From positions 1-7,218 of the forward strand of contig JASHXZ010000015.1 in NCBI GenBank assembly GCA_030043285.1: a DNA stretch of 7,218 nucleotides. The letters are read 5' to 3'. Positions 1-5,885 of the stretch are shown one piece after another. The translations under genes were made by a program, and so were the position numbers. The notes under the pieces are model-generated. The model was not told where the DNA came from. It did not search any database and saw only the letters and a program-made list of their open reading frames with translations. How positions within the stretch are numbered: position 1 is the stretch's first letter; each line of letters opens with the position of its first letter. This DNA comes from Xanthobacteraceae bacterium. GTDB taxonomy: Bacteria; Pseudomonadota; Alphaproteobacteria; Rhizobiales; Xanthobacteraceae.

Positions 1-491
1 TCGGCTACATCGTCGCGCCCTGGGACGTGCTGTCGCGCATGCTGCCGCTCAAGACCGATGCCGGCTCCGGCGCGCTTGAGCAGATGGTGTTGGGCGAATT
101 CTGCCCCGCACATTTCGATGCGCACCAGCCGGCGCTGCGCCGCGGCTTGCGCAAAAAGCTCGAAACTTTGATGGACGCGCTCGACGAGCAGTTCGGCACC
201 GCGGCCGAGTTCGACGATCCGAAGGGCGGCATTTTCCTGTGGGTCAAGCTGCCGGACGTCGTCGACACGCAGCGCCTCTATGGCGCCGCGCTCGCTGCCG
301 GCGTCGCCATCAATCCGGGTTTCGAATGGTCGACCGATGCGGCGCACGGCAAATGCCGCATGCGGCTTTGCTTCGCCAATCCGTCGCCCGAGGCGATCCG
401 CGCCGGCGTCGCTGCGCTCGCCGAAGTCTGCCGCCGCGAATTCGGCGTGCCCGATCGCATCGCCAACGTGCAGCAGCAGGCGCGGGCGTAA
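1..491 (+). CDS. PLP-dependent aminotransferase, C-terminal part (5' end outside window)
   Basis: This is the last 162 codons of a fold-type I PLP aminotransferase of the 2-aminoadipate transaminase / MocR-related group; the frame opens at base 3 and ends in TAA. The visible part starts with GYIVAP, which in this family lies just after the PLP-binding lysine, so that lysine is outside the window. Further family landmarks are a KGGIFLWVKLP segment (small-domain strand) and the RMRLCFA segment, whose arginine matches the family's substrate carboxylate-binding arginine. The expected role is transfer of an amino group from an amino acid to a 2-oxo acid in the cytoplasm; the substrate cannot be read from this part. 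A MocR-type N-terminal DNA-binding domain cannot be excluded because that half is missing. It converges with the next gene, with only 7 bp between the stop codons. Family call firm, substrate unknown. Confidence 0.88.
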   Translation, partial: GYIVAPWDVLSRMLPLKTDAGSGALEQMVLGEFCPAHFDAHQPALRRGLRKKLETLMDALDEQFGTAAEFDDPKGGIFLWVKLPDVVDTQRLYGAALAAGVAINPGFEWSTDAAHGKCRMRLCFANPSPEAIRAGVAALAEVCRREFGVPDRIANVQQQARA

Positions 492-498
492 CCGCCGC

Positions 499-798
499 TC
501 AAAATCCCTTCACCACCTCGCTGACGTGCTCGACGTCCGGCGCCGCCGCGAAGCAGTGGCCGACCAGCTTGCGCCATTCCTGGAAGTCCGGCGAGCCGCG
601 GAAATCCACCGTGTGGTTCTCGACCGTCTCCCAGTTGACGAACAGCCGATAGCGGCTCGGCTTCTCGATCGAGCGCTGCAATGCCATGCCGCGGCAGCCT
701 TTGGCGCGGCGGAAAATCGGCGCGGCATTTTTCACGCCGGCCTCGAACTCGGCCTCCATGCCGGGCTTGACGTCGATCTGGGCAATTTCGGTGATCAT
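499..798 (-). CDS. ABM-fold (antibiotic biosynthesis monooxygenase-like) small protein
   Basis: A 99-residue protein with the layout of the antibiotic biosynthesis monooxygenase family, a dimeric ferredoxin-like barrel of about 95-105 residues. It opens with a beta strand (ITEIAQIDVKPG), followed by an amphipathic helix (residues 12-28), the strand CRGMALQRSIEKPSRYRLFVNWET (split around 35-58), and the helix DFQEWRKLVG (71-80). Members include cofactor-independent quinol monooxygenases, but many have no known activity, and I see no residue set that fixes a substrate. The ATG is preceded on the minus strand by GAGGAG at 805-810 with a 6-nt spacer, which supports this start. It lies 113 bp downstream of the membrane glycosyltransferase in the same direction and ends 7 bp from the convergent aminotransferase stop. 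Family assignment is from sequence pattern; function is open. Confidence 0.82.
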   Translation of the reverse strand: MITEIAQIDVKPGMEAEFEAGVKNAAPIFRRAKGCRGMALQRSIEKPSRYRLFVNWETVENHTVDFRGSPDFQEWRKLVGHCFAAAPDVEHVSEVVKGF

Positions 799-911
799 GG
801 CGCGCTCCTCAACGGCAGAGAATTGTCGATCTAAACGGCGACGAAATGCGTCCGGGCTTCATGTATCCCGAATGAGCGCATGACGGCAAACTTGTTCGAG
901 GGCCGCAAGGC

Positions 912-2216
912 TTAGCCGAGCGGCGCGCCGAGGAGGCGAAACAGGATCGGGCCGGCAATCAGAAAACCGAGCAGTGCGCCGCGCCAGCGCGGATTGGCGA
1001 TGCCGGCAACGAGCGAAAGCGCGGCGAGCGGCACGATGGCGGCGAGCGGCAGGTAATAGCGCGGATAGGCGTCCATCAGCCAGCCGGTGGCGAGATAGCG
1101 GCCGTAGCTGTAGACCACGTGGATCGCGAAGGTCGCGGCGATTGCGGCGGTGCCGCAGACGACGACAATGTCGAGCGCGGCTTCATTGCGGTGCCACAAT
1201 CGCCGCAGCGACAGCGCGATCCCCGCACCGGCGCAGGCGAGCGCGCCGACCGGAATGGCCAGCATGGCGTATTGCAGCGGGTTGCGCGCAACGAGCGTCG
1301 GCATCCAGTCGGCGACGAATGCGATCAGAAAATAGCCGAGATAGGCCGGGAACGATTGACGCGGCAGATCGGCCCAGCCGGCCTCGCGTGCGCCGTTCGC
1401 CAAGAGTGCGAGCTGTGCCGGCGTCTCCGGCGTCGGACTGCCGTATTGCCACACGAAGGCGAGGTAGGGCGCCGCCGTAATGACAAGGACGAGCGCTGCC
1501 GCACCGAGCCACCGGTAAGGCAAGCGCCGGCGCCAAAAGAGATAAACGAGCGCAGCGCCGAGAAAGCCGCCGGTGAGCAACAATCCGGTCAGTTTTGCCC
1601 AGGCGGCAATGACGAGGCCGATCAGCGCCAAGGCAAACCAATTGCCGCGCCCGGTTACGACGAACTGCCACAGGCCGAGCAACACGACGGCGCCGCCCGT
1701 GAACGCGAGATCGTCGTTGTTGACGGCGCCGGCAAGCGGCGCCAGCACCGGAATGCAGGCGAGCGGCACCGCAAACGCATAGAACTCGTGGCGCGGCCAG
1801 CGTGCGGCAAGACCGAGCGCGAGCAATGCCGCAAGGCCGAGCGCCGCAATGCCGACGTCGATCGTCCGGTGCGCCAGCAGCGCTTCGGGGTGGCCCTCGA
1901 GCGTCGGCCCCAAAACCGCCAGCAGCGCGTAAAACGGCGACGGGTGGTTGAGATAGTTGACGCGCTCGGTGAAGTGAAACGTCTGCGGGTCGATCAGGCG
2001 CATGCGCCCAAGCGCCGGCCAGAGATCGTGCGTGTGCTGGATGTGCGCCACATAGGAGACGTGCGCCACCTCGTCGAAACCGGCCGTTATGTCCTTGCGT
2101 TCGGCGCCGACCAGCGCAGCGACGACAAACAGGACGAAGATGACGGCGGCAGCGACAAAATTGGCCATCGCCGGAACGGCCAGCGGGCGCGGCGCCAAAA
2201 TATCGCTGCTCGACAT
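912..2216 (-). CDS. Polytopic membrane protein, probable GT-C fold glycosyltransferase (GT39/DUF2142-like)
   Basis: A 434-residue integral membrane protein with about ten to twelve hydrophobic segments (for example near 18-38, 122-140, 146-164, 170-188, 192-228, 235-256, 315-336, 347-370, 388-406, 411-428). Its N-terminal pattern fits GT-C lipid-linked sugar transferases: after the first membrane segment comes a loop with FDEVAHVSY, whose acidic pair D48/E49 matches the position of the catalytic acidic motif in that fold. Further loop motifs are NHPSP (90-94), NNDD (166-169), a lysine in the membrane segment (K208), and AYPRYYLP (383-390) late in the protein, like the RY..P motif of related families. 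Such enzymes transfer a sugar from a polyprenyl-phosphate donor on the periplasmic side of the inner membrane; donor and acceptor are unknown here, and no polysaccharide genes adjoin it. No clear Shine-Dalgarno precedes the first ATG, and M17 is an alternative start. Fold call fairly likely, activity inferred. Confidence 0.72.
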   Translation of the reverse strand: MSSSDILAPRPLAVPAMANFVAAAVIFVLFVVAALVGAERKDITAGFDEVAHVSYVAHIQHTHDLWPALGRMRLIDPQTFHFTERVNYLNHPSPFYALLAVLGPTLEGHPEALLAHRTIDVGIAALGLAALLALGLAARWPRHEFYAFAVPLACIPVLAPLAGAVNNDDLAFTGGAVVLLGLWQFVVTGRGNWFALALIGLVIAAWAKLTGLLLTGGFLGAALVYLFWRRRLPYRWLGAAALVLVITAAPYLAFVWQYGSPTPETPAQLALLANGAREAGWADLPRQSFPAYLGYFLIAFVADWMPTLVARNPLQYAMLAIPVGALACAGAGIALSLRRLWHRNEAALDIVVVCGTAAIAATFAIHVVYSYGRYLATGWLMDAYPRYYLPLAAIVPLAALSLVAGIANPRWRGALLGFLIAGPILFRLLGAPLG

Positions 2217-2272
2217 GCCGGCAAAAATGCCCGCGCAGGGTTAAATATTCGCTAGGGACATGGACTCATCAA

Positions 2273-2278
2273 ATTATA
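2273..2278 (-). promoter_or_regulatory. Candidate -10 hexamer for the membrane glycosyltransferase gene
   Basis: The minus strand reads TATAAT, a perfect sigma-70 -10 hexamer, about 57 bases upstream of the glycosyltransferase start, in the 154-bp gap after the kinase stop codon. The matching -35 region is poor (ATTCCG at 17 bp spacing), so this is a candidate only. If real, it would make the glycosyltransferase independent of the kinase transcript, with a leader of roughly 50 nt that includes a small GGCA/TGCC hairpin next to the start codon. Confidence 0.3.
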
Positions 2279-2370
2279 CGGCTAGTGCCGCTGGCGGAAT
2301 GTTCGCTTGGCTGTCGGAAACGAGCGCCGGCGAAATGCCAGGAGCGATCGTCGCGTGGGCCGCCACGACG

Positions 2371-4608
2371 TCATGCCTGCGTGACCGGGATCTCAATTCT
2401 ACAGTTCACGCCTTCCGTCGCGAACTCGAGATCGACCGTGCCGCCGAGCTCGTGAGGTATAAGATTGCGTATGAGATTGGTGCCGTAGCTGGACGGATGC
2501 TGAGAGGGCACCGGGGGGCCGCCAAGCTCGCGCCAGACAAAGGTCAGGTTTGTCGCGCCTCCGTTCGGCTTGATCTCCCAATTCACCGATACCTGGCCGC
2601 CGCCGGTCGATAGCGCGCCATATTTCGCGGCGTTGGTGGCAAGTTCGTGCAGCACCCGCGCGACCGCTTGGGTTTCGGCCGAGTTGACCACCACGTCGGT
2701 CCCGCTGATCGTTACGTTGGTGCCGGTCGCGTAATGCGCCAGCTGGTTGCGGACCAGGGTGCCAAGTCCGACGTTCTGCCAACCGCTTTCGCTCAGCAGG
2801 GTATGGGCGGAGGCCATGGATTGGATGCGCCCATCGAGCGATCGAATGAAATCGCGGATTGAGCGGCTGCCTTGGCGCGTAGAGGTGGCCACCGCCGCGA
2901 CTTGAGCGAGGATGTTCTTCACCCTGTGGTCCAGTTCTGCGAGCAGCAGTCCCTGACGGTCCTCGGCGAGCCTGCGCTCGGTGACGTCGAGCAGCGAGGC
3001 GATCCAACCGTCGACGTTTCCTCCAGCGTCCAGTTCCGGCCGATAGGCGACGTTGAGATAGCGCCTGCCAATACCGGGACACTGCCTTTCGCATTCAAAG
3101 TCGACCGGCACCCCTTGGAGGACCTGTTCGATGTAGGGGCGGACCGTGTCGAAGGCCGCAGCTCCGATCGTTTCCGGAATCGTCGCGCCCTGAACTTTCT
3201 CGCGCGGCAGGTCGAGCCACCGCGCATAGGCCTCGCTGATGAAGCGATAACGCAGGTCTCTGCTGCAACGGATAAGCATGAACGGTGTTTGATTGAGTAC
3301 GCCTTGCAGCTCCGCTTCGCTGGCACGCAGTGCATCTTCGGCTCGCTTATGCTCGGTGATGTCGCGTATGATCTTCGATGCACCGACAATCTTTCCCGAT
3401 TCCGATATCGGAGACAAAGTCAGCGAGACATTGACAAGACTTCCATCTTTGCGCTGGCGTACCGTCTCGAAATGATCAATGGACTTGCCAAAACGAACGC
3501 CTTGCAGGATTTCGGCTTCATTCTGACGATCTGGTGGACGCAAGATCGCCATCGGCCTGCCGATAACCTCCGCCTCCGAATAGCCGAACAGTCGCTCCGC
3601 TGCCTTGTTCCAGGTCGTGATTGCGCCATCGACGTCCGTGCTGACGATCGCATCGTCGCTTGATTCCACGATCGCGGCGAGACGGTGCTCAACGCGGCTA
3701 ACCCGTCGCAACCGCACGACGGCATTCGCCAGGCGCGTATGAAGACCGACCGTTTCCACCAACAATGCGAACAACAGCGCGGAGCCGGCAAACAGTGCAA
3801 AGATGCGGGCTATGTACCAGCCTAAAGTAAACATGACGACGGTAAACAGGGATGCCACCGCAAACGTCGGCAACCATGCCAGCAAAACGACCATCAACCA
3901 TTGATCGACGATCGTGTGCCGGCGAGAAAACAACAACGCGAGCGCCGTCGCGCTGAGAAAGAACAGAAACGGGCCGGCGTAATGCGCGAAAGGCGCCAGG
4001 ACGTTTGCGCTTTCATAGACGCGCGGCAGATAGCCGACCCCTGCGGTCGCCAGCCATGTCAACCCGGCCGTCGCCGTGACGACGCACGCGATGGTGACGG
4101 CAACGACATGGCTGGGCGGCGTGGCAGACTCGGCGGCATCTTTCCACAGCACATAGACGATGACGGCCAACGGAAACAACGTGTGCCAAAACGTGAACAA
4201 CCAGGCCGGAGTATTCAGCCTGTCGCCGATAAATATCAGACTCGTCTGGGCGAATACTCCTGGAAAGGCACAAGCTTCCAGAAATGCAAACAAACCGCTG
4301 AAAACGTAGCCGCTTGCCAGCGCCAGCACGGCGCGTTGCGGATAGATCGAGTATTGGGAAAACAGAAGGGCTGCGGTAAGAAGATCGGCCGCACACATGA
4401 CTGATTGTGTCGCCAGAACAAACGCCTCAATATGGACAAGCTGGACGTTCCCGAACGGTAACGTGACGGCCAGGATAACCGCCAGGGCGACGATGACGCT
4501 CAGGGCGATTTTGCGCTGCCGATCGGTTGCCGGCGCGGCGGTGATGACGATCGGCAGTTCGTAACTCGATCTCGTCCCCAGATCAGACATGGAAGTCTTC
4601 TGCAACAT
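2371..4608 (-). CDS. Membrane sensor histidine kinase, MASE4-PAS-PAS-HWE
   Basis: A 745-residue inner-membrane sensor kinase. Residues ~32-285 hold about seven to eight hydrophobic segments with the MASE4 sensor pattern (YVFSGLFAFLEACAFPGVF at 101-119, then WLFTFWHTLFPL at 136-147). PAS 1 spans ~308-420 (SSDDAIVSTDVDGAITTWN, FGYS, closing in DITEHK) and PAS 2 ~430-545 (closing in DVTERR). The kinase core has the HWE signature: ELDHRVKN with phospho-acceptor H561, N-box HELATNAAKYGALS with N659, and the class-defining WRE at 692-694, followed by a glycine-containing YGTNLIRNLIPHELGG segment. HWE kinases autophosphorylate on histidine and signal to response regulators; several act in the alphaproteobacterial general stress response or in light sensing. 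Neither PAS shows the NCRFLQ motif of flavin-binding LOV domains. No response regulator adjoins it. GAGG lies 9 nt and AAGG 3 nt before the chosen ATG; M7 is an alternative. GC is lower than in neighbouring genes. The ligand is unknown. Confidence 0.93.
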   Translation of the reverse strand: MLQKTSMSDLGTRSSYELPIVITAAPATDRQRKIALSVIVALAVILAVTLPFGNVQLVHIEAFVLATQSVMCAADLLTAALLFSQYSIYPQRAVLALASGYVFSGLFAFLEACAFPGVFAQTSLIFIGDRLNTPAWLFTFWHTLFPLAVIVYVLWKDAAESATPPSHVVAVTIACVVTATAGLTWLATAGVGYLPRVYESANVLAPFAHYAGPFLFFLSATALALLFSRRHTIVDQWLMVVLLAWLPTFAVASLFTVVMFTLGWYIARIFALFAGSALLFALLVETVGLHTRLANAVVRLRRVSRVEHRLAAIVESSDDAIVSTDVDGAITTWNKAAERLFGYSEAEVIGRPMAILRPPDRQNEAEILQGVRFGKSIDHFETVRQRKDGSLVNVSLTLSPISESGKIVGASKIIRDITEHKRAEDALRASEAELQGVLNQTPFMLIRCSRDLRYRFISEAYARWLDLPREKVQGATIPETIGAAAFDTVRPYIEQVLQGVPVDFECERQCPGIGRRYLNVAYRPELDAGGNVDGWIASLLDVTERRLAEDRQGLLLAELDHRVKNILAQVAAVATSTRQGSRSIRDFIRSLDGRIQSMASAHTLLSESGWQNVGLGTLVRNQLAHYATGTNVTISGTDVVVNSAETQAVARVLHELATNAAKYGALSTGGGQVSVNWEIKPNGGATNLTFVWRELGGPPVPSQHPSSYGTNLIRNLIPHELGGTVDLEFATEGVNCRIEIPVTQA

Positions 4609-4613
4609 GAGCC

Positions 4614-4753
4614 TTATCCTCAGCTGATACGCGACGCGGTTGTCGAGGAATGCTCCGCGCTCCTCCGCCAGCTTTTTTTAGTGACGTTGCAGTGACCCGG
4701 GCGTAGTATTTATCGTTTATCGGATCGGATAGAGTACCCTTACCTGAGGATAA
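4614..4753. repeat. Spaced 10-bp perfect inverted repeat TTATCCTCAG / CTGAGGATAA
   Basis: TTATCCTCAG at 4614-4623 is the exact reverse complement of CTGAGGATAA at 4744-4753, with 120 bp between. Read on the minus strand, the first copy includes the GAGG that probably serves as the kinase ribosome site. The pair could be two copies of a regulator site arranged around the kinase promoter, or coincidence: a 10-bp match somewhere in a region this size is expected by chance in several percent of cases. Confidence 0.35.
4709..4722. repeat. Tandem heptamer TTTATCG x2
   Basis: Two perfect adjacent copies of TTTATCG (4709-4715 and 4716-4722), followed directly by the looser copies GATCG and GATAG. 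It forms the most A/T-rich patch of the intergenic region, about 100 bp upstream of the kinase start. Tandem sites of this kind may bind a regulator, or may simply be promoter-associated AT-rich sequence; there is no evidence for a specific protein. Confidence 0.4.
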
Positions 4754-4940
4754 TGCTTCGAACCGTTGGTATATTGCTCCCTCCGCCCGAACCTTGGTTG
4801 AATTGGTTGTGCGGCTTGCGTCTGCATCTGAAAGCTGACGTTGACCGCTGCCTTTCTGACACGAGCCCCAGGCAATGGGCTAGACCGAAACCTCCGGGTG
4901 GAGTTCAGGCGCGACCCGGCTCGATCGCGGTAGTTCACGT

Positions 4941-4969
4941 CCCGGATTTCGCCTGAAATTCCGTCCGGG
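4941..4969 (+). promoter_or_regulatory. Stem-loop just upstream of the glutathione transferase ribosome site
   Basis: CCCGGA (4941-4946) pairs with TCCGGG (4964-4969), and TTTC (4947-4950) pairs with GAAA (4955-4958) around a GCCT loop, leaving a 5-nt bulge TTCCG on the 3' side. The structure ends 5 nt before the AAAGGA ribosome site. A competing pairing exists between TTCAGGCG (4904-4911) and CGCCTGAA (4950-4957), and CCGGGT (4894-4899) can pair with ACCCGG (4914-4919). It may be a leader hairpin or a decayed copy of a CCCGG-type palindromic repeat. No riboswitch class is recognised. Confidence 0.35.
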
Positions 4970-4974
4970 CAACC

Positions 4975-4980
4975 AAAGGA
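4975..4980 (+). promoter_or_regulatory. Ribosome binding site of the glutathione transferase gene
   Basis: AAAGGA sits 6 nt before the ATG at 4987, a good match and spacing. It fixes the start, which also agrees with the family's conserved N-terminus. Confidence 0.75.
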
Positions 4981-4986
4981 CTTGTT

Positions 4987-5712
4987 ATGATTGACGTGTA
5001 TTACTGGACCACGCCGAACGGCCACAAGATCACGATTTTCCTCGAGGAAGCCGGGCTGCAATACAAGATCATTCCGATCAACATCGGCAAGGGCGAGCAG
5101 TTCAAGGCCGAGTTTTTGGCGGTGTCGCCGAACAATCGTATTCCGGCCATTGTCGATCACGAGCCTGCCGGCGGCGGCAAGCCGATCGCGGTGTTCGAAT
5201 CCGGCGCCATTTTGCTGTACCTCGCCGACAAGACCGAACAATTCATCGGTAACGACATCCGCAGCCGCAACGAAGCGATCCAGTGGCTGTTCTGGCAGAT
5301 GGGCGGACTGGGTCCGATGGCCGGGCAGAACAACCATTTCGCCAATTACGCGGTGGACAAGATACCGTATGCGATCGACCGCTACCGCAACGAGGTGAAC
5401 CGGCTGTACGGCGTGATGAACAAGCGGCTCGCCGACCGCGACTATCTCGCCGGCGCGTATTCGATCGCCGACATGGCCGCCTATCCGTGGATCGTGCCAT
5501 GGGAGCGCCAGGGCCAGAAGCTGTCCGACTTCCCCAATCTGCAGCGCTGGTTCGAGGCGATCAAAGCGCGGCCGGCGGTGGTCAAGGCGTACGAATGGAC
5601 GCCGAAGATCAATCCGGGCCAGGGTGGTATCCGCACCGCCGAGGAGCGCGCCATCCTGTTCGGCCAGACCGCGCAGTCGGTCGCTGCCGCCGCAACCACG
5701 GCGCCACGGTGA
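4987..5712 (+). CDS. yfcG: YfcG-like Nu-class glutathione transferase / disulfide-bond oxidoreductase
   Basis: A 241-residue cytoplasmic GST-fold protein very close in pattern to Escherichia coli YfcG, which reduces disulfides using glutathione and has no catalytic cysteine. The thioredoxin-like domain (1-83) carries TTPNGHKIT with T9 and N11, the residues that hold the glutathione sulfurs in YfcG, then SPNNRIPAI with the cis-proline P53, and the FESGAILLYLADK glutathione-binding turn with E71/S72. The helical domain (~90-200) has LQWLFWQ-like QWLFWQMGGLGPM (99-111), R132 at the position of YfcG's glutathione-contacting arginine, and the SIADMAAYPW N-capping box (159-168). From about residue 208 there is an alanine-rich tail, longer than I recall for the 215-residue E. 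coli protein. A likely role is thiol redox or peroxide/disulfide handling. It diverges from the kinase gene and converges with the exported protein gene. The symbol is by similarity; orthology is not proven. Confidence 0.93.
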   Translation: MIDVYYWTTPNGHKITIFLEEAGLQYKIIPINIGKGEQFKAEFLAVSPNNRIPAIVDHEPAGGGKPIAVFESGAILLYLADKTEQFIGNDIRSRNEAIQWLFWQMGGLGPMAGQNNHFANYAVDKIPYAIDRYRNEVNRLYGVMNKRLADRDYLAGAYSIADMAAYPWIVPWERQGQKLSDFPNLQRWFEAIKARPAVVKAYEWTPKINPGQGGIRTAEERAILFGQTAQSVAAAATTAPR

Positions 5713-5724
5713 AGTCGTTTAAGA

Positions 5725-5795
5725 TGGGAAGTCCGCTGCCTATCCCGGATGCGGTGCAGCGCGAAGCGGTGCACCGCTGATCCGGGATCTTCCCA
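5725..5795. repeat. Palindromic repeat element 1 (REP-like, CCCGG-bounded)
   Basis: Nested perfect arms form a long imperfect hairpin: TGGGAAG (5725-5731) with CTTCCCA (5789-5795); ATCCCGGAT (5742-5750) with ATCCGGGAT (5780-5788); and GCGGTGCA (5751-5758) with TGCACCGC (5770-5777), around an 11-nt loop. The 17 core pairs are broken only by a TG bulge at 5778-5779. It starts 12 bp after the glutathione transferase stop. Short palindromes bounded by CCCGG are common, dispersed intergenic repeats in Bradyrhizobium-like genomes. No T-tract follows on either strand, so it is not a standard intrinsic terminator, although it may still stabilise 3' mRNA ends. Confidence 0.75.
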
Positions 5796-5814
5796 AACTC
5801 CGAATTCGTAACGA

Positions 5815-5869
5815 TCCCGGGTCTGCAGCGCACCACTTCGCTTCGCTGCGTGCTGCGCTGCGCCCGGGA
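5815..5869. repeat. Palindromic repeat element 2, opposite orientation to element 1
   Basis: TCCCGGG (5815-5821) pairs with CCCGGGA (5863-5869), and GCAGCGCA (5825-5832) with TGCGCTGC (5854-5861), leaving a TCT / G internal loop and a 21-nt apical region that contains repeated CTTCG/CTGCG units. Its reverse complement resembles element 1: both then run CAGCG..GAAGCG..GGTGC and end in CCGGGATC. The two elements therefore form an inverted pair facing each other across about 20 bp, as in composite BIME-type repeats. It ends 16 bp before the stop codon of the convergent exported protein gene. Confidence 0.7.
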
Positions 5870-5885
5870 AACAATGACATCCGGA

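Larger units (their letters stand above)
4609..4986. other. 378-bp divergent intergenic region between kinase and glutathione transferase
   Basis: No convincing gene is seen here: the open frames that cross it are arginine/proline-rich readings without a good ribosome site or a recognisable family. It must hold the promoters for the leftward kinase and the rightward glutathione transferase, but I could not pick a clear -35/-10 pair for either. The region is less GC-rich than its surroundings around 4700-4780 and carries a T7 run at 4673-4679, a tandem TTTATCG repeat, a widely spaced 10-bp inverted repeat, and GC-rich stem-loops near the transferase start, listed separately. I found no EcfG-type GGAAC...GTT promoter by eye. 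Confidence 0.6.

Noticed and set aside
1119..2255. Long plus-strand open frame (378 codons) opposite the membrane glycosyltransferase
   Set aside because: It is rich in R, E, Q and D with no recognisable domain, and mirrors the codon bias of the real minus-strand gene, which has coherent membrane segments and family motifs.
2872..3663. Plus-strand 263-codon open frame inside the kinase gene
   Set aside because: It is an antisense reading of the PAS/HWE coding region without motifs of its own.
499..4608. Single kinase-glycosyltransferase-ABM operon
   Set aside because: Gaps of 154 and 113 bp and a TATAAT element ahead of the glycosyltransferase argue against tight coupling; co-transcription is possible but not supported.
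4646..4679. Possible intrinsic terminator ending in the T7 run at 4673-4679
   Set aside because: The preceding GC-rich sequence does not form a convincing stem by eye, and no plus-strand gene ends just upstream.
4753..4956. Possible 67-residue small protein in the divergent intergenic region
   Set aside because: No Shine-Dalgarno with good spacing, no recognisable features, and it overlaps the leader structures of the glutathione transferase gene.
4717..5337. Minus-strand 206-codon open frame antisense to the glutathione transferase
   Set aside because: It overlaps a gene with unmistakable YfcG motifs on the other strand and shows no family pattern of its own.
5725..5869. CRISPR array or tRNA/small RNA gene in the convergent spacer
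   Set aside because: There are only two related palindromes in opposite orientation, with no regular spacers and no cloverleaf pattern.
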